DNA of 64,000 bases from Candidatus Synechococcus calcipolaris G9 (GTDB lineage Bacteria > Cyanobacteriota > Cyanobacteriia > Thermosynechococcales > Thermosynechococcaceae): the NCBI RefSeq assembly GCF_029582805.1, contig NZ_JAKKUT010000002.1, forward strand, positions 1,140,001 to 1,204,000, read 5' to 3'. Shown piece by piece: positions 16,739 to 25,716 of this stretch (position 1 is its first letter; every line of letters begins with the position of its first letter). A program made the translations under genes and the position numbers. A model generated the notes under the pieces. The model made no database searches. It saw only the letters and a program-made list of their open reading frames with translations, and was not told where the DNA came from.

Positions 16739-18987
16739 AGGATAAGGATACCGAAGCCCAACGACAGCAAGTGCGTCACCTTCTCGTCCTCGAAGATACG
16801 GAAGGTCGTCGTCCCATCCTGCTAGAAGCAGCAACCTACTCTATTGGCCGGGATAGTACCAATTCAATTGTTCTCCATTCCAAACTTGTCTCACGGCAGC
16901 ATTCTCTACTTTTGCGGGTCACCAATCCTGACTCCGGCAGCTATATTTTTCGGATTGTGGATGGCGATCTCCAGGGCAAACGCAGCACCAACGGCATCTT
17001 AGTGAATGGTCAACGCTGTTTTTCCCACGATCTCAAGCATGGTGACACCATCGTCTGGGGCGGCGATGTACGGGCTCGCTATCTCACCCTGACAAACATG
17101 AGTGATGACGAATTTGCGGAGTTCTGCAAAGGCACGGATGTTCTCGGTTTTCTCTCCAAAAGTAGTAATCCCTTTGCCACCCTTGTTCCAGTTGACAATC
17201 AAGACATTGCCGAATTTAGTGAAGCGGCCCTTGTTCGCCTCGCCTCCTATCCCGAACTCACCCCCAACCCTATTTTAGAAATTGATCTCCAGGGAACCAT
17301 TACCTATCTAAATCCAGCGGCGGTGATGCAGTTCAATGATTTACAACGCAATGGGGTACGCCATCCAATTTTGCTAGGGCTGCCGGAAATGGCCCGCTAC
17401 ATGAAACAAACCGAGGAAAAAGTCCATGTGCGGGAGGTGGAATACCATCAGCGCATCTACGAGCAATCTATTCATTATATTTACGAGAGTGAGTTAATTC
17501 GCAGTTATATTACGGATGTAACCGAGCGCAAGCGGGCCGAAGAACAACTCCGCCACCAAGCTCGTCGTGAAGCCGTCATCAACCGCATTATTCAGGCCAT
17601 GCGAACCACCATGATTGCCGATGAAGTGCTGCAAATTACCGCCGATTTACTATTAGAAGCCCTAGGGGCAAACTGTTGTCTGATCACCCAATCTAAGAAC
17701 CAAGCGACAACGGTTTCTAGCCATCCTCCCTTAACAGATGTAGAGCTACAACTGGGACAGCTAAATAACTTGGCTCTCTCAATTTATCAAGATTCCCTTG
17801 TCATGGGAAATCAAGTCTTACTTTTAGCTAACTCAGAGAACTTACCGGACTCCCTAGCATCCCAATTTAAGGAATTTCACTTAGATGTGGTGGTTGTGAC
17901 TCCCCTGATCTATGTTAATAAATTTCTAGGGAATATTACTCTCTTCCAGAGTCGTCTTGATCGGAATGTGGAACATCAAGAGTACGAAGAACAGGAAGAA
18001 TACGAGATGACTATTCTTAATCACGGCCAGGCAGTCCCGATACTTAATCCTCCCTCAATCACAGGTGCCCATCATTCCAACTCCAACCATTGGACCTTAG
18101 ATGAGCTTAGTTTAGTTAAAACCATTGCGGATCAATGTGCTCTAGCGATTCATCAAGCCCATCTCTATCAGCAGGTACAGGAACTCAATGCGGATCTAGA
18201 ATGCCAGGTGCAAGCCCGAACCGCTGAACTGGAACAAAAAATGCAGGAACTAGAGCGGCTTAATGCCCTCAAAGATGATTTTCTCAGTACGGTTTCCCAT
18301 GAGTTGCGTACCCCGATGGCAAATATCAAAATGGCCATTCATATGTTGAAACAATTTCCCTTGGAGCAACGCCAAGAACGCTATTTAACCATTCTCAGTA
18401 ATGAATGTAATCGAGAAACGGAACTGATTAATGACTTATTAGATTTACAACGACTAGAAGCCGGCCGCACCCCCATTCAGCAGGAAATCATTGATCTAAA
18501 TAGTTGGCTCCCCTTAGTGGTAGAACCTTTTCGCAACCGCATGCAGCAACGGAATCAAGCTCTCCACATCCATCGCCCCGAAGTCTTACCCCAGATTGAA
18601 TCCAATCGCCATGCCCTAGAACGAATTCTTGCGGAATTATTAAATAATGCCTGTAAGTATACCCCTGCGGCGGGGCAAATTGCCTTAAATGTTGTGATGA
18701 GTTCTGATGGATCGATTTTACCCAGCCATCCCAGGGCGATCGCCGGGGATTATATTCAGTTTCAGGTCATTAATCCCTCAGAAATTCCTGCCACTGAACT
18801 GCCGCGTATTTTTGAAAAATTTTATCGAATTCCCAATGCAGACCCCTGGCATCAAGGGGGAACTGGTTTAGGATTAGCTTTAACCAAAAAACTGGTGGAA
18901 CAATTGCGCGGGGAAATCGATGCCCAAAGCAATGAAGGGATCACCTCCTTTACCTTGACCCTACCATTAGTTACATCCCAGGATTAG
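16735..18987 (+). CDS. Hybrid-input histidine kinase: FHA-PAS-GAF-HisKA-HATPase
   Basis: A 750-residue soluble kinase. Residues about 20-110 form an FHA domain (SIGRDSTNSIVL; VSRQHSLLL; RSTNGILVNG), which binds phosphothreonine peptides. A PAS domain follows (about 170-275), then a GAF domain (about 285-470) with an acidic insertion. A coiled coil (about 475-515) leads to the phosphoacceptor VSHELRTPMANIKM (about 521-534) and a HATPase with LNNACKYTP, KFYR and GTGLGLAL. No membrane segment, so input is cytoplasmic. It overlaps glk by four bases. No response regulator is adjacent. The FHA input suggests a link to Ser/Thr kinases. Confidence 0.9.
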   Translation: MKDKDTEAQRQQVRHLLVLEDTEGRRPILLEAATYSIGRDSTNSIVLHSKLVSRQHSLLLRVTNPDSGSYIFRIVDGDLQGKRSTNGILVNGQRCFSHDLKHGDTIVWGGDVRARYLTLTNMSDDEFAEFCKGTDVLGFLSKSSNPFATLVPVDNQDIAEFSEAALVRLASYPELTPNPILEIDLQGTITYLNPAAVMQFNDLQRNGVRHPILLGLPEMARYMKQTEEKVHVREVEYHQRIYEQSIHYIYESELIRSYITDVTERKRAEEQLRHQARREAVINRIIQAMRTTMIADEVLQITADLLLEALGANCCLITQSKNQATTVSSHPPLTDVELQLGQLNNLALSIYQDSLVMGNQVLLLANSENLPDSLASQFKEFHLDVVVVTPLIYVNKFLGNITLFQSRLDRNVEHQEYEEQEEYEMTILNHGQAVPILNPPSITGAHHSNSNHWTLDELSLVKTIADQCALAIHQAHLYQQVQELNADLECQVQARTAELEQKMQELERLNALKDDFLSTVSHELRTPMANIKMAIHMLKQFPLEQRQERYLTILSNECNRETELINDLLDLQRLEAGRTPIQQEIIDLNSWLPLVVEPFRNRMQQRNQALHIHRPEVLPQIESNRHALERILAELLNNACKYTPAAGQIALNVVMSSDGSILPSHPRAIAGDYIQFQVINPSEIPATELPRIFEKFYRIPNADPWHQGGTGLGLALTKKLVEQLRGEIDAQSNEGITSFTLTLPLVTSQD

Positions 18988-19079
18988 TGCGCAGTCCGCA
19001 AAAATGAGCATGATAGAATTTAACTGCCCCATTGAGCCAAATGCAACCCTATAATGCAGCCCTACAGAGGAGTAGCACC

Positions 19080-19496
19080 ATGATTCACCATTCCCTCACC
19101 CTTGGCTTCGGAGCAGGAATTGCCTTGCTAGCCATGGTTGAAGTCAAGGCCCTAGAGCCTTACAGGCACTCCCTTCTTTTGGGGCAAAGTGGTGCAGAAC
19201 TGTTAGAGCAGGGGGGCCCCATTGAGAGTCAGGGAGTTCCCGTACCCCAACCCGCGCCCAACCTAGAGGGTGCCGATCGCCAGTTAGAGGAAAGCGCAGA
19301 CTTGGCCCGTCAACAGGCTGCCTCCGATATTATTCGCCAAGCCCAGGACTATAGTTTGCTCAATGATGGCTATGTGGGCAACCCCAACTATGTGGGCTGG
19401 ACGGGGGGAGAACAGATGGGTCTAGATTACCTAACACCGGATCCCTACATTGGCAGTTGGGGAGATGGCTACTGGCCCTATACCCTTGGATTCTAA
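19080..19496 (+). CDS. Small exported protein, unknown
   Basis: A 138-residue product when started at the ATG at 19080, which has GAGGAG eight bases upstream. Other in-frame starts are TTG 19032 and ATG 19041. The start gives a signal peptide (MIHHSLTLGFGAGIALLAMV) with cleavage expected around VEVKALE. The mature part has a helical segment rich in Glu, Ala and Gln (about 55-95), then a Gly/Tyr-rich tail with GNPNYVGWTGG. No family recognised. It sits 92 bases after the histidine kinase gene and may be in the same transcript. Confidence 0.55.
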   Translation: MIHHSLTLGFGAGIALLAMVEVKALEPYRHSLLLGQSGAELLEQGGPIESQGVPVPQPAPNLEGADRQLEESADLARQQAASDIIRQAQDYSLLNDGYVGNPNYVGWTGGEQMGLDYLTPDPYIGSWGDGYWPYTLGF

Positions 19497-19563
19497 TTGA
19501 GTTCTCATTGCCCCATTTTTCTAAATCCCATTTTATTGAATCGCTCCTATTTCTTTGGCCCCC

Positions 19564-22191
19564 ATGACCGCTGACAATATTTCCGATCGCGCTGCCAAAC
19601 AAGAAGGTCAACTCCTTGCCCTCTTCACGGCCCTTGGCTATGGGCTATTTACCCTACTCCCAGATAGCCATAGTCTAATGGTGGCTTGGCCCTGGGTCTT
19701 TATTTGGCAAGTGACCCTCATCCTACCCATCCTTTGGTTTTTGCAAAATCTGGCCTATCAACGGCGGATTCAACTCCTAGGCAATGGATTTGATGGGGTG
19801 ATCTTACTGCTGCTTTTGGGTTTGGGCATTTCGGGAACGTTTAGTGAATTTCCCAATCAGGCCCGTTGGTTTGGCTGGGCGGCGGTGGGGGGATGTGCGG
19901 CCCTCTATGCCCTAAATGCCTGGCTGCGAAAGCGCGATCGCCAACAACAGTTGCTTCAATGGCTGGGCTATTTCACGATTGTTTTTATCATCTGGAGCTT
20001 ATTTCTCTGGCTCAAAGATACGATTTTCCCAGAGTATCTTCGTATTCAAGAATTGAGTACTCAGGGTTTCAATATTGGCCTGAACCATCAAAACCTAGAA
20101 TTTCGCAACTGGGCCCCCATGGGTCATCAAAACTATGTGGCGGGCTTTTTGCTGCTCAGTTTACCCTTGCTGGGGGCACTGGCCTGGCAAGGTGGGAATG
20201 GCGATCGCTGGTGGCGAACCCGTTGGTTTTGGTTAGGGGGCCTGGGCTTGGGCTTCGTCGATCTCTATTCCACCAATTCCCGGGGTGGCTGGCTGGGTCT
20301 GATTACGATTTTAGTGATTATCACACCGACCATCTGGCAGCAATGGCGACAGCGATCGCCCTGGGGACAGCATTGGTTTTTCCACCCCTGGATCATGGGA
20401 ACTGGGATCACACTGGTGATGGCCCTGTTTTTATTTTTTACTAACTCCCGCCTCCGCCGCTCTCTCCTTGCTCTGGGCAAAGGCTACGAAGGGACGGAAC
20501 TGGCCTACCGTTGGATTACTTCCGAGGCTGGTTGGCTCATGGGTTGGGATCATCCCCTGACGGGCCATGGTTTAGGAACCGTTCCCCTGGTCTATCAGAG
20601 GTATCGGCCGGTCTGGGCGGGCCGGGAAGCGGAATTGGTATTTCAACTCCACAATACCCCCATGCAGATTTGGGCTGAGTTGGGCCTGTGGGGGGTGGCT
20701 AGTTTACTGCTGCTAGTGGGTTTATTATTCTATTGGCTATTTCAACGACACCGTTGGCTGGATAGCCTAGATGGGGGCGATCGCCCCTGGGTATTAGCCC
20801 TATACGCTGCCTTTGGGGGCTACGCCGTCCTGAGTGTAACGGACTATCAACTCGATAATATTAGTATTAGCGGCATCCTCATTTTTGAACTGGCCCTGCT
20901 CACCACATTTATCCGCACCGGCCTGGGCCAGTCACCGCCGCCGCGCACTCGCTTCCGCTATGCCCTAACCACCGTCGGCATTGGCCTCGGAATCGTCTTA
21001 GCCATAGTTCTCTGGTTAATTCCCATTCAACGGGCCTGGCAACTATCGAGTCAAGGCTTTCTCGCTCTCCTGGAAGAGACCCCAAATTGGGAACAGTTTA
21101 CTAAAAAACTCACTGCTGCCCAAGAACTGGCTCCCTGGGAACCCTATTATCCCTTTCAACTGGGCTGGAACCTAGGAAATCGGGGACTGAGAGGAACGGA
21201 AACCGACAGGGAAAACCAGCAGTCCTTAATGACTCAGGCGATCGCTGAATTTAACCAAGGGAATCGCATCTCACCGGATCAGGAATTTGGCCATAGCAAT
21301 GTGGCATGGTTATATCTTCGCACTGAACCCCAGGGTGCGCTTTATCCCTTTGGGCGAGCCAGCCAGCTCGTCCCTGCGAAACGGGGGAATTTTCTAGGTT
21401 TAGGTCTGACCCTACTCTACCTGAATCAGGAATCCTTAGGGACGGAAGCCCTGACCCTAGAAGCCCTCAGGGATCCCTCATTTATTACCAGTCCCCTATG
21501 GCGAGACCCCCTACTTACCCCACTCTATCCCCGTGTTTTAGAGGCCCTGAGCGATCGCTATCAAGCCTTACAAACGGAATTTCCGGTGACGAATACCACT
21601 GGCCGCTATGCTCGGCAAGTCGATGCCGTCTTACTCTGGTGGAAAAAAGACTACGCTGGGGCCATGGCGGTACTTAAGGATCTGCCTCCCCAATTTCAAT
21701 CCGCCATCCTACAGGATTTGATTGAGTTTGAGCAAAAAGACTTTCAGGCCCCCACCGTTCCTGATCTTCAAGACCTGCGCCCGGATCAGCTTTTTTTACT
21801 CGCTTGGGGATCGGCCCAGAATCGGCCCAGATTATTACAAACTGCCTGGAGCAAAGCCACCCAAGAAACCCTGCCGGCCCATCAAATGAAAGATTTATTG
21901 GACAGTATCTCTGATGCAGAGGATCCGGCAACGCGCACGGACTTTGATACCTGGCTCCGGTTTAAGTCTCCTGCGGTTGCGGTCACATTTCAGCGGGCGG
22001 GCTTTGGTGTACTCAGCCGTCATATTGATGGCCCCCAACCCGTAGACTTTTTTGTCTCAAACCAAAATTTAGTTCTCTCTGCCCTATTCCAAGATCTATG
22101 GCCCAGTAATATTTTTCTGCCGGATTTAGATAAGTCCCTCGAACCCGATCGCCAGCACCTGCTCACCCAACTGAATTTAGGGCTTAATTAG
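19564..22191 (+). CDS. O-antigen ligase-like (Wzy_C) membrane protein with soluble C-terminal domain
   Basis: An 875-residue protein. The first ~465 residues hold about twelve hydrophobic segments. The Wzy_C core includes NYVAGFLLLSLPLL and a periplasmic loop with TNSRGGWLGL, MGWDHPLTGHGLG and FQLHNTPMQIWAELG, the conserved ligase region. Family members join or polymerise surface glycans (O-antigen ligase, polymerase). The C-terminal ~400 residues are soluble and helical, with TPR-like pairs near 490-640. The ATG at 19564 is preferred to a TTG three codons earlier. No glycan cluster surrounds it, so the substrate is unknown. Confidence 0.78.
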   Translation: MTADNISDRAAKQEGQLLALFTALGYGLFTLLPDSHSLMVAWPWVFIWQVTLILPILWFLQNLAYQRRIQLLGNGFDGVILLLLLGLGISGTFSEFPNQARWFGWAAVGGCAALYALNAWLRKRDRQQQLLQWLGYFTIVFIIWSLFLWLKDTIFPEYLRIQELSTQGFNIGLNHQNLEFRNWAPMGHQNYVAGFLLLSLPLLGALAWQGGNGDRWWRTRWFWLGGLGLGFVDLYSTNSRGGWLGLITILVIITPTIWQQWRQRSPWGQHWFFHPWIMGTGITLVMALFLFFTNSRLRRSLLALGKGYEGTELAYRWITSEAGWLMGWDHPLTGHGLGTVPLVYQRYRPVWAGREAELVFQLHNTPMQIWAELGLWGVASLLLLVGLLFYWLFQRHRWLDSLDGGDRPWVLALYAAFGGYAVLSVTDYQLDNISISGILIFELALLTTFIRTGLGQSPPPRTRFRYALTTVGIGLGIVLAIVLWLIPIQRAWQLSSQGFLALLEETPNWEQFTKKLTAAQELAPWEPYYPFQLGWNLGNRGLRGTETDRENQQSLMTQAIAEFNQGNRISPDQEFGHSNVAWLYLRTEPQGALYPFGRASQLVPAKRGNFLGLGLTLLYLNQESLGTEALTLEALRDPSFITSPLWRDPLLTPLYPRVLEALSDRYQALQTEFPVTNTTGRYARQVDAVLLWWKKDYAGAMAVLKDLPPQFQSAILQDLIEFEQKDFQAPTVPDLQDLRPDQLFLLAWGSAQNRPRLLQTAWSKATQETLPAHQMKDLLDSISDAEDPATRTDFDTWLRFKSPAVAVTFQRAGFGVLSRHIDGPQPVDFFVSNQNLVLSALFQDLWPSNIFLPDLDKSLEPDRQHLLTQLNLGLN

Positions 22192-22313
22192 CTCCCCATC
22201 CCTGGGATTTTGTCTACACAATGTAACATTTCTGTAATGTATCGTTATCAGCCCTAACCTTTTCGGTAGGATGCAAACAGAGTGCCATTATCCAAAATCG
22301 AGACATAGCGACT

Positions 22314-23471
22314 ATGGTCAATACTGTAACCAAGCCTGAATTTGACGAACTACGCCCCGGTATCAAAGCTCCGGCGAAGGAGACCATTCTCACTCCCCGC
22401 TTTTACACCACAGACTTTGATGCAATGGCGGAGCTAGATGTTTCCGAAAATCTGGACGAACTACAGGCCATTATCGAAGAATTTCGCACCGACTATAACC
22501 GTCACCACTTTGTCCGGGATGCAGAATTTGAACAGTCCTGGGATCACATTGATGGTGAAACCCGGCAACTCTTTATTGAATTTCTAGAGCGTTCCTGCAC
22601 CGCTGAATTTTCGGGATTTTTGCTCTACAAGGAACTCAGCCGCAAGCTGAAAAATCGCAACCCGGTTTTAGCGGAAGGATTTGCGCTGATGTCGCGGGAT
22701 GAGGCTCGCCATGCGGGTTTCCTCAATAAGGCCATGTCGGACTTTAATTTATCCTTGGATCTAGGCTTTTTAACCCAGAGCCGCAGCTACACCTACTTTG
22801 AGCCAGAATTTATTTTCTATGCCACCTATCTTTCCGAGAAAATTGGCTACTGGCGGTATATCACCATCTATCGCCATCTCGAAAAGAACCCCGAAGATCG
22901 GATTTATCCTATTTTCCGTTTCTTTGAAAACTGGTGTCAGGATGAGAATCGCCACGGAGACTTCTTTGATGCGGTGATGCGGGCCCAACCCCAAATGCTA
23001 GATCGCCCCCGCAGCTTCTGGCAAAAAATTAAAGATATTCCTGGTTCCTTTTCTGGCAAAGCCTGGGCCCGGTATTTCATGGTATCCCTTGTCCCCCCCA
23101 AACTTTGGTGCCGCTTTTTCCTGCTGTCGGTCTTTGTCACCATGTATCTGAATGATCTCCAGCGATCTGATTTTTACGCCTCCATTGGCCTAAATGCCCG
23201 GGACTACGATCGGGAAGTGATTCTCAAAACCAATGAAACGGCGGGTCGGGTTTTCCCAATCATCTTGGATGTCGAACATCCTGAATTTTACGATCGCCTA
23301 GAACGGTGCGTAGAAAACAATGCCAAGCTGAATGAGATTGTCAGCGATGACACCACCCCAGGTTGGTTAAAGGGTCTGCGGAAACTACCCCTTTACTTAG
23401 CCAATGTGGGTGAGTTTTTCCGTCTATTCACCTTACCTGTGAAAGAAATTCCTGCCCAACAGGTGCGTTAA
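22314..23471 (+). CDS. acsF: Mg-protoporphyrin IX monomethyl ester oxidative cyclase, aerobic
   Basis: A 385-residue diiron enzyme forming the isocyclic ring of chlorophyll with O2. Ligand motifs are visible: [12 protein letters not shown] (about 97-108), [10 protein letters not shown] (about 126-135; ExxH), and [11 protein letters not shown] (about 204-214; ExxH). Start [16 protein letters not shown] and length match cyanobacterial AcsF/ChlE/CycI. It has its own upstream region of about 120 bases. Many cyanobacteria carry a second isoform for low oxygen; only one is in this window. Confidence 0.96.
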   Translation: MVNTVTKPEFDELRPGIKAPAKETILTPRFYTTDFDAMAELDVSENLDELQAIIEEFRTDYNRHHFVRDAEFEQSWDHIDGETRQLFIEFLERSCTAEFSGFLLYKELSRKLKNRNPVLAEGFALMSRDEARHAGFLNKAMSDFNLSLDLGFLTQSRSYTYFEPEFIFYATYLSEKIGYWRYITIYRHLEKNPEDRIYPIFRFFENWCQDENRHGDFFDAVMRAQPQMLDRPRSFWQKIKDIPGSFSGKAWARYFMVSLVPPKLWCRFFLLSVFVTMYLNDLQRSDFYASIGLNARDYDREVILKTNETAGRVFPIILDVEHPEFYDRLERCVENNAKLNEIVSDDTTPGWLKGLRKLPLYLANVGEFFRLFTLPVKEIPAQQVR

Positions 23472-23928
23472 TTCCAGCAAGACCTAAAGTATCAACGGAT
23501 CAGACTCGGCGATCGCTACCCCAGGGATAGGGCGATCGCCCATTGCTGTAAAAAAACATGGGTCAAATTCTGAATTGGCATGACTTCAATTTTTTGTATT
23601 TTGAAGTAATGTTGTCATTGATGTTGAAAGATGAAGCCGGGGCGATCGCCCATTTTAAGGATCCGCAGATCCACTAAAGCTAAGCTGAGCCTGTCTTGGG
23701 GATGATAGCAAAGGATGGAATGTTTTTAATTTTTAATTTTTATTCTCTTGCATATATTTCGGATCATTACGCCAATATGAAAAGATTCTAAAACTTCTAA
23801 AACCCGATCTGGAACCCTACAACTCCAACTCAATCAGGGTTTAGACCTGTGATCGGTCAATTTTATCCCCAAACCAAATCCTTAGGATATTAGTAGAGGT
23901 ATCTTTTTTCTTCGGAGTTGATCCCCAA
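23472..23928. other. Intergenic region with no visible gene
   Basis: 457 bases between acsF and the next gene. Three HIP1 sites lie in GGGCGATCGCC contexts, one followed by an A/T-rich stretch; otherwise the region is A/T-rich. I see no coding frame with a ribosome site and no clear terminator. Confidence 0.5.
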
Positions 23929-24204
23929 ATGGCAAGCTCTCCTGAAACCGTTTCTACCTGCCGCTTTTGTGCCTTTTATGACATTGAAGGTAGACGCGGT
24001 GGCCAATGTCAAAAACTATCCGTACCCGTGCGGGGATTTTGGCGGGCCTGCCCTTTGGCTCTTTCACCCTTTACAACTCCCCTGCCCTTACCCCAAGACC
24101 AAGTGATTAAGCTGGCGGAAGCCTCCCAGACATTACCTACCAAAACTCGTTTATTATTCTCCGATCGTGATCTCGAAGAAACTGTTTTACCTGATCAAGG
24201 CTAG
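23929..24204 (+). CDS. Small four-cysteine protein, unknown
   Basis: A 91-residue protein with Cys11, Cys14 (CRFC), Cys27 and Cys41, a spacing that could hold Zn or an Fe-S cluster. The N-terminal half (residues 8-45) looks conserved and folded; the C-terminus is polar. The start ATG has GGAG about 12 bases upstream. The last 68 bases overlap the 3' end of the PfkB kinase gene on the other strand, so the two are convergent and overlapping. Function unknown. Confidence 0.55.
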   Translation: MASSPETVSTCRFCAFYDIEGRRGGQCQKLSVPVRGFWRACPLALSPFTTPLPLPQDQVIKLAEASQTLPTKTRLLFSDRDLEETVLPDQG

Positions 24205-25120
24205 GTTGGGCGGCGATCGCCCCTGGTTTGAGGGTAATGTAGGCCCCCACCGCACTGGCGAAGGTTAGGCAAGCTTGCTGCCACTGGGGATCAGCGAATT
24301 GCTTAGGGGTTCCCTGGACTAAGCCGTAGAGCCAACCCGCCACAAAACCATCCCCTGCTCCGGTCGTATCCACAGGCTTAACTTGAAAGGGATCAATCCT
24401 GCCCCGATGGCCCTGCCAGGCATAGGTAGTAGGTTCGGGGCCGTCCGTAATCACCACAGCGGCCTCTGGGCGATCGCCCCAGAGTTCCTGGCTAATGGCT
24501 TGGGGATCGGAGTCAGAGAAAAATAAATCCGCCTCTTCCTGGGACAATTTCAGATAATCTGCCTGCTTGAGAAATCCTTTAATTTCGGGAATGGCAGCGA
24601 TCTCATCGGCCCAAAAGATTGGTCGCCAATTCAGATCCACCATCACCTTCCCTCCCTTTTGATGAATGGCCGCCACAGCTTGGTGCATGGCCGCAGCGGT
24701 GGCTGGAGCCGCCAAGCCCAGGGTTCCCACCACCAGATAGTCAGCTTCGGCAAATAATTCCTGGGGAAGGTCATCCCCCCTAAGACCCTCATCGGCAAAC
24801 TGGGTGCAGTCCTCCGGCAAAAAACCAACAAAGCGGCGATCGCCCGTAGCATCATGGTGAACCAAGACCCGCCGTGTTGGCCAATTCTGAGCGACCTGTA
24901 AGCCCCGCAGATCAACGCCTACTGCCTCTAAATTCTGACGAATAAGGGAACCATCGGCATCATCCCCGATCGCCCCCAAAAAAGCCGCTGGAATGCCCAA
25001 ATTAACCACACCACAGGCTACATTCGCCGGTGCCCCTCCCATATAGGCTTTAATTTCGTTGGTCGTTGTATTTTGAAGGCAGTCGAAAAGAACTTCGCCA
25101 AGGGATAAAATATTAACCAT
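24137..25120 (-). CDS. PfkB-family sugar kinase, probable fructokinase
   Basis: A 327-residue ribokinase-fold enzyme. The N-terminal substrate motif GGAPANVACGVVNLG (about 28-42) and the C-terminal catalytic PVDTTGAGDGFVAGWLYG (about 248-265), with its GAGD anion hole and catalytic Asp, are both intact. Sequence and length fit fructokinase (fructose to fructose-6-phosphate), which would link to sucrose breakdown, but PfkB substrates are hard to read. The 3' end overlaps the four-cysteine gene on the opposite strand by 68 bases. Confidence 0.85.
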   Translation of the reverse strand: MVNILSLGEVLFDCLQNTTTNEIKAYMGGAPANVACGVVNLGIPAAFLGAIGDDADGSLIRQNLEAVGVDLRGLQVAQNWPTRRVLVHHDATGDRRFVGFLPEDCTQFADEGLRGDDLPQELFAEADYLVVGTLGLAAPATAAAMHQAVAAIHQKGGKVMVDLNWRPIFWADEIAAIPEIKGFLKQADYLKLSQEEADLFFSDSDPQAISQELWGDRPEAAVVITDGPEPTTYAWQGHRGRIDPFQVKPVDTTGAGDGFVAGWLYGLVQGTPKQFADPQWQQACLTFASAVGAYITLKPGAIAAQPSLDQVKQFLRDHDRRIINEFW

Positions 25121-25683
25121 TCTTAACCACTAATAACTATTCGTCACATCTTAAATAACAATTAATTTGTATGTACTTTTGTTACTCTCCACTGATGTTC
25201 TTCGACATTTCCATTGACAATGTAAAGTTAGAATTACTAGATTATAAATGAATTGCTCCTGTCGATTAAACCTAGGATCGTTCATTCACCTATTGGATAA
25301 CCTTAGGGACACCTCGAAAAATTGCTCGAACTGCTAAAAATAGAGGCTGAAATCATTGAAATATCGTTTGACGTCGCCCCAAAATTTGAATTAATCGAGG
25401 TGATCTATAGATCATTAAGACTTGCCTTTGGAAACGTTGCGCTTTTGTAGCAGATGCTTACTGCGTCAGTAGGAGGGATGGCGATTTATCACTCTTAATA
25501 AAACAAGAATCTATTATTGAGTTCTTTAATAAAATGTCAGCTAGGAACTATTTTTCAGTTCATGGGGCTCTTTAATGATGTTAATGATCCTTAGAATTTA
25601 TGATCCATTTCCTTAGACTTTGAGTGTTCCAATTTTAAGATTTTTTCCATGAGTCATTTATTCCTAAATTTTTTTACATTTAG
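25121..25683. other. A/T-rich intergenic region with no visible gene
   Basis: About 560 bases between two divergent genes (PfkB kinase and the GGDEF-EAL gene). It is notably richer in A+T than the neighbours. I find no frame with a credible start and no strong hairpin. It must hold the promoters of both flanking genes. Confidence 0.5.
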
Positions 25684-25716
25684 GTGTTCCTTGCATCAAG
25701 GGTTAGGCATAGGGCT

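Noticed and set aside
23472-23928. Clustered GCGATCGC palindromes as a possible array or origin
   Set aside because: They are HIP1 sites, abundant across the whole window, with no regular spacing or DnaA-box pattern.
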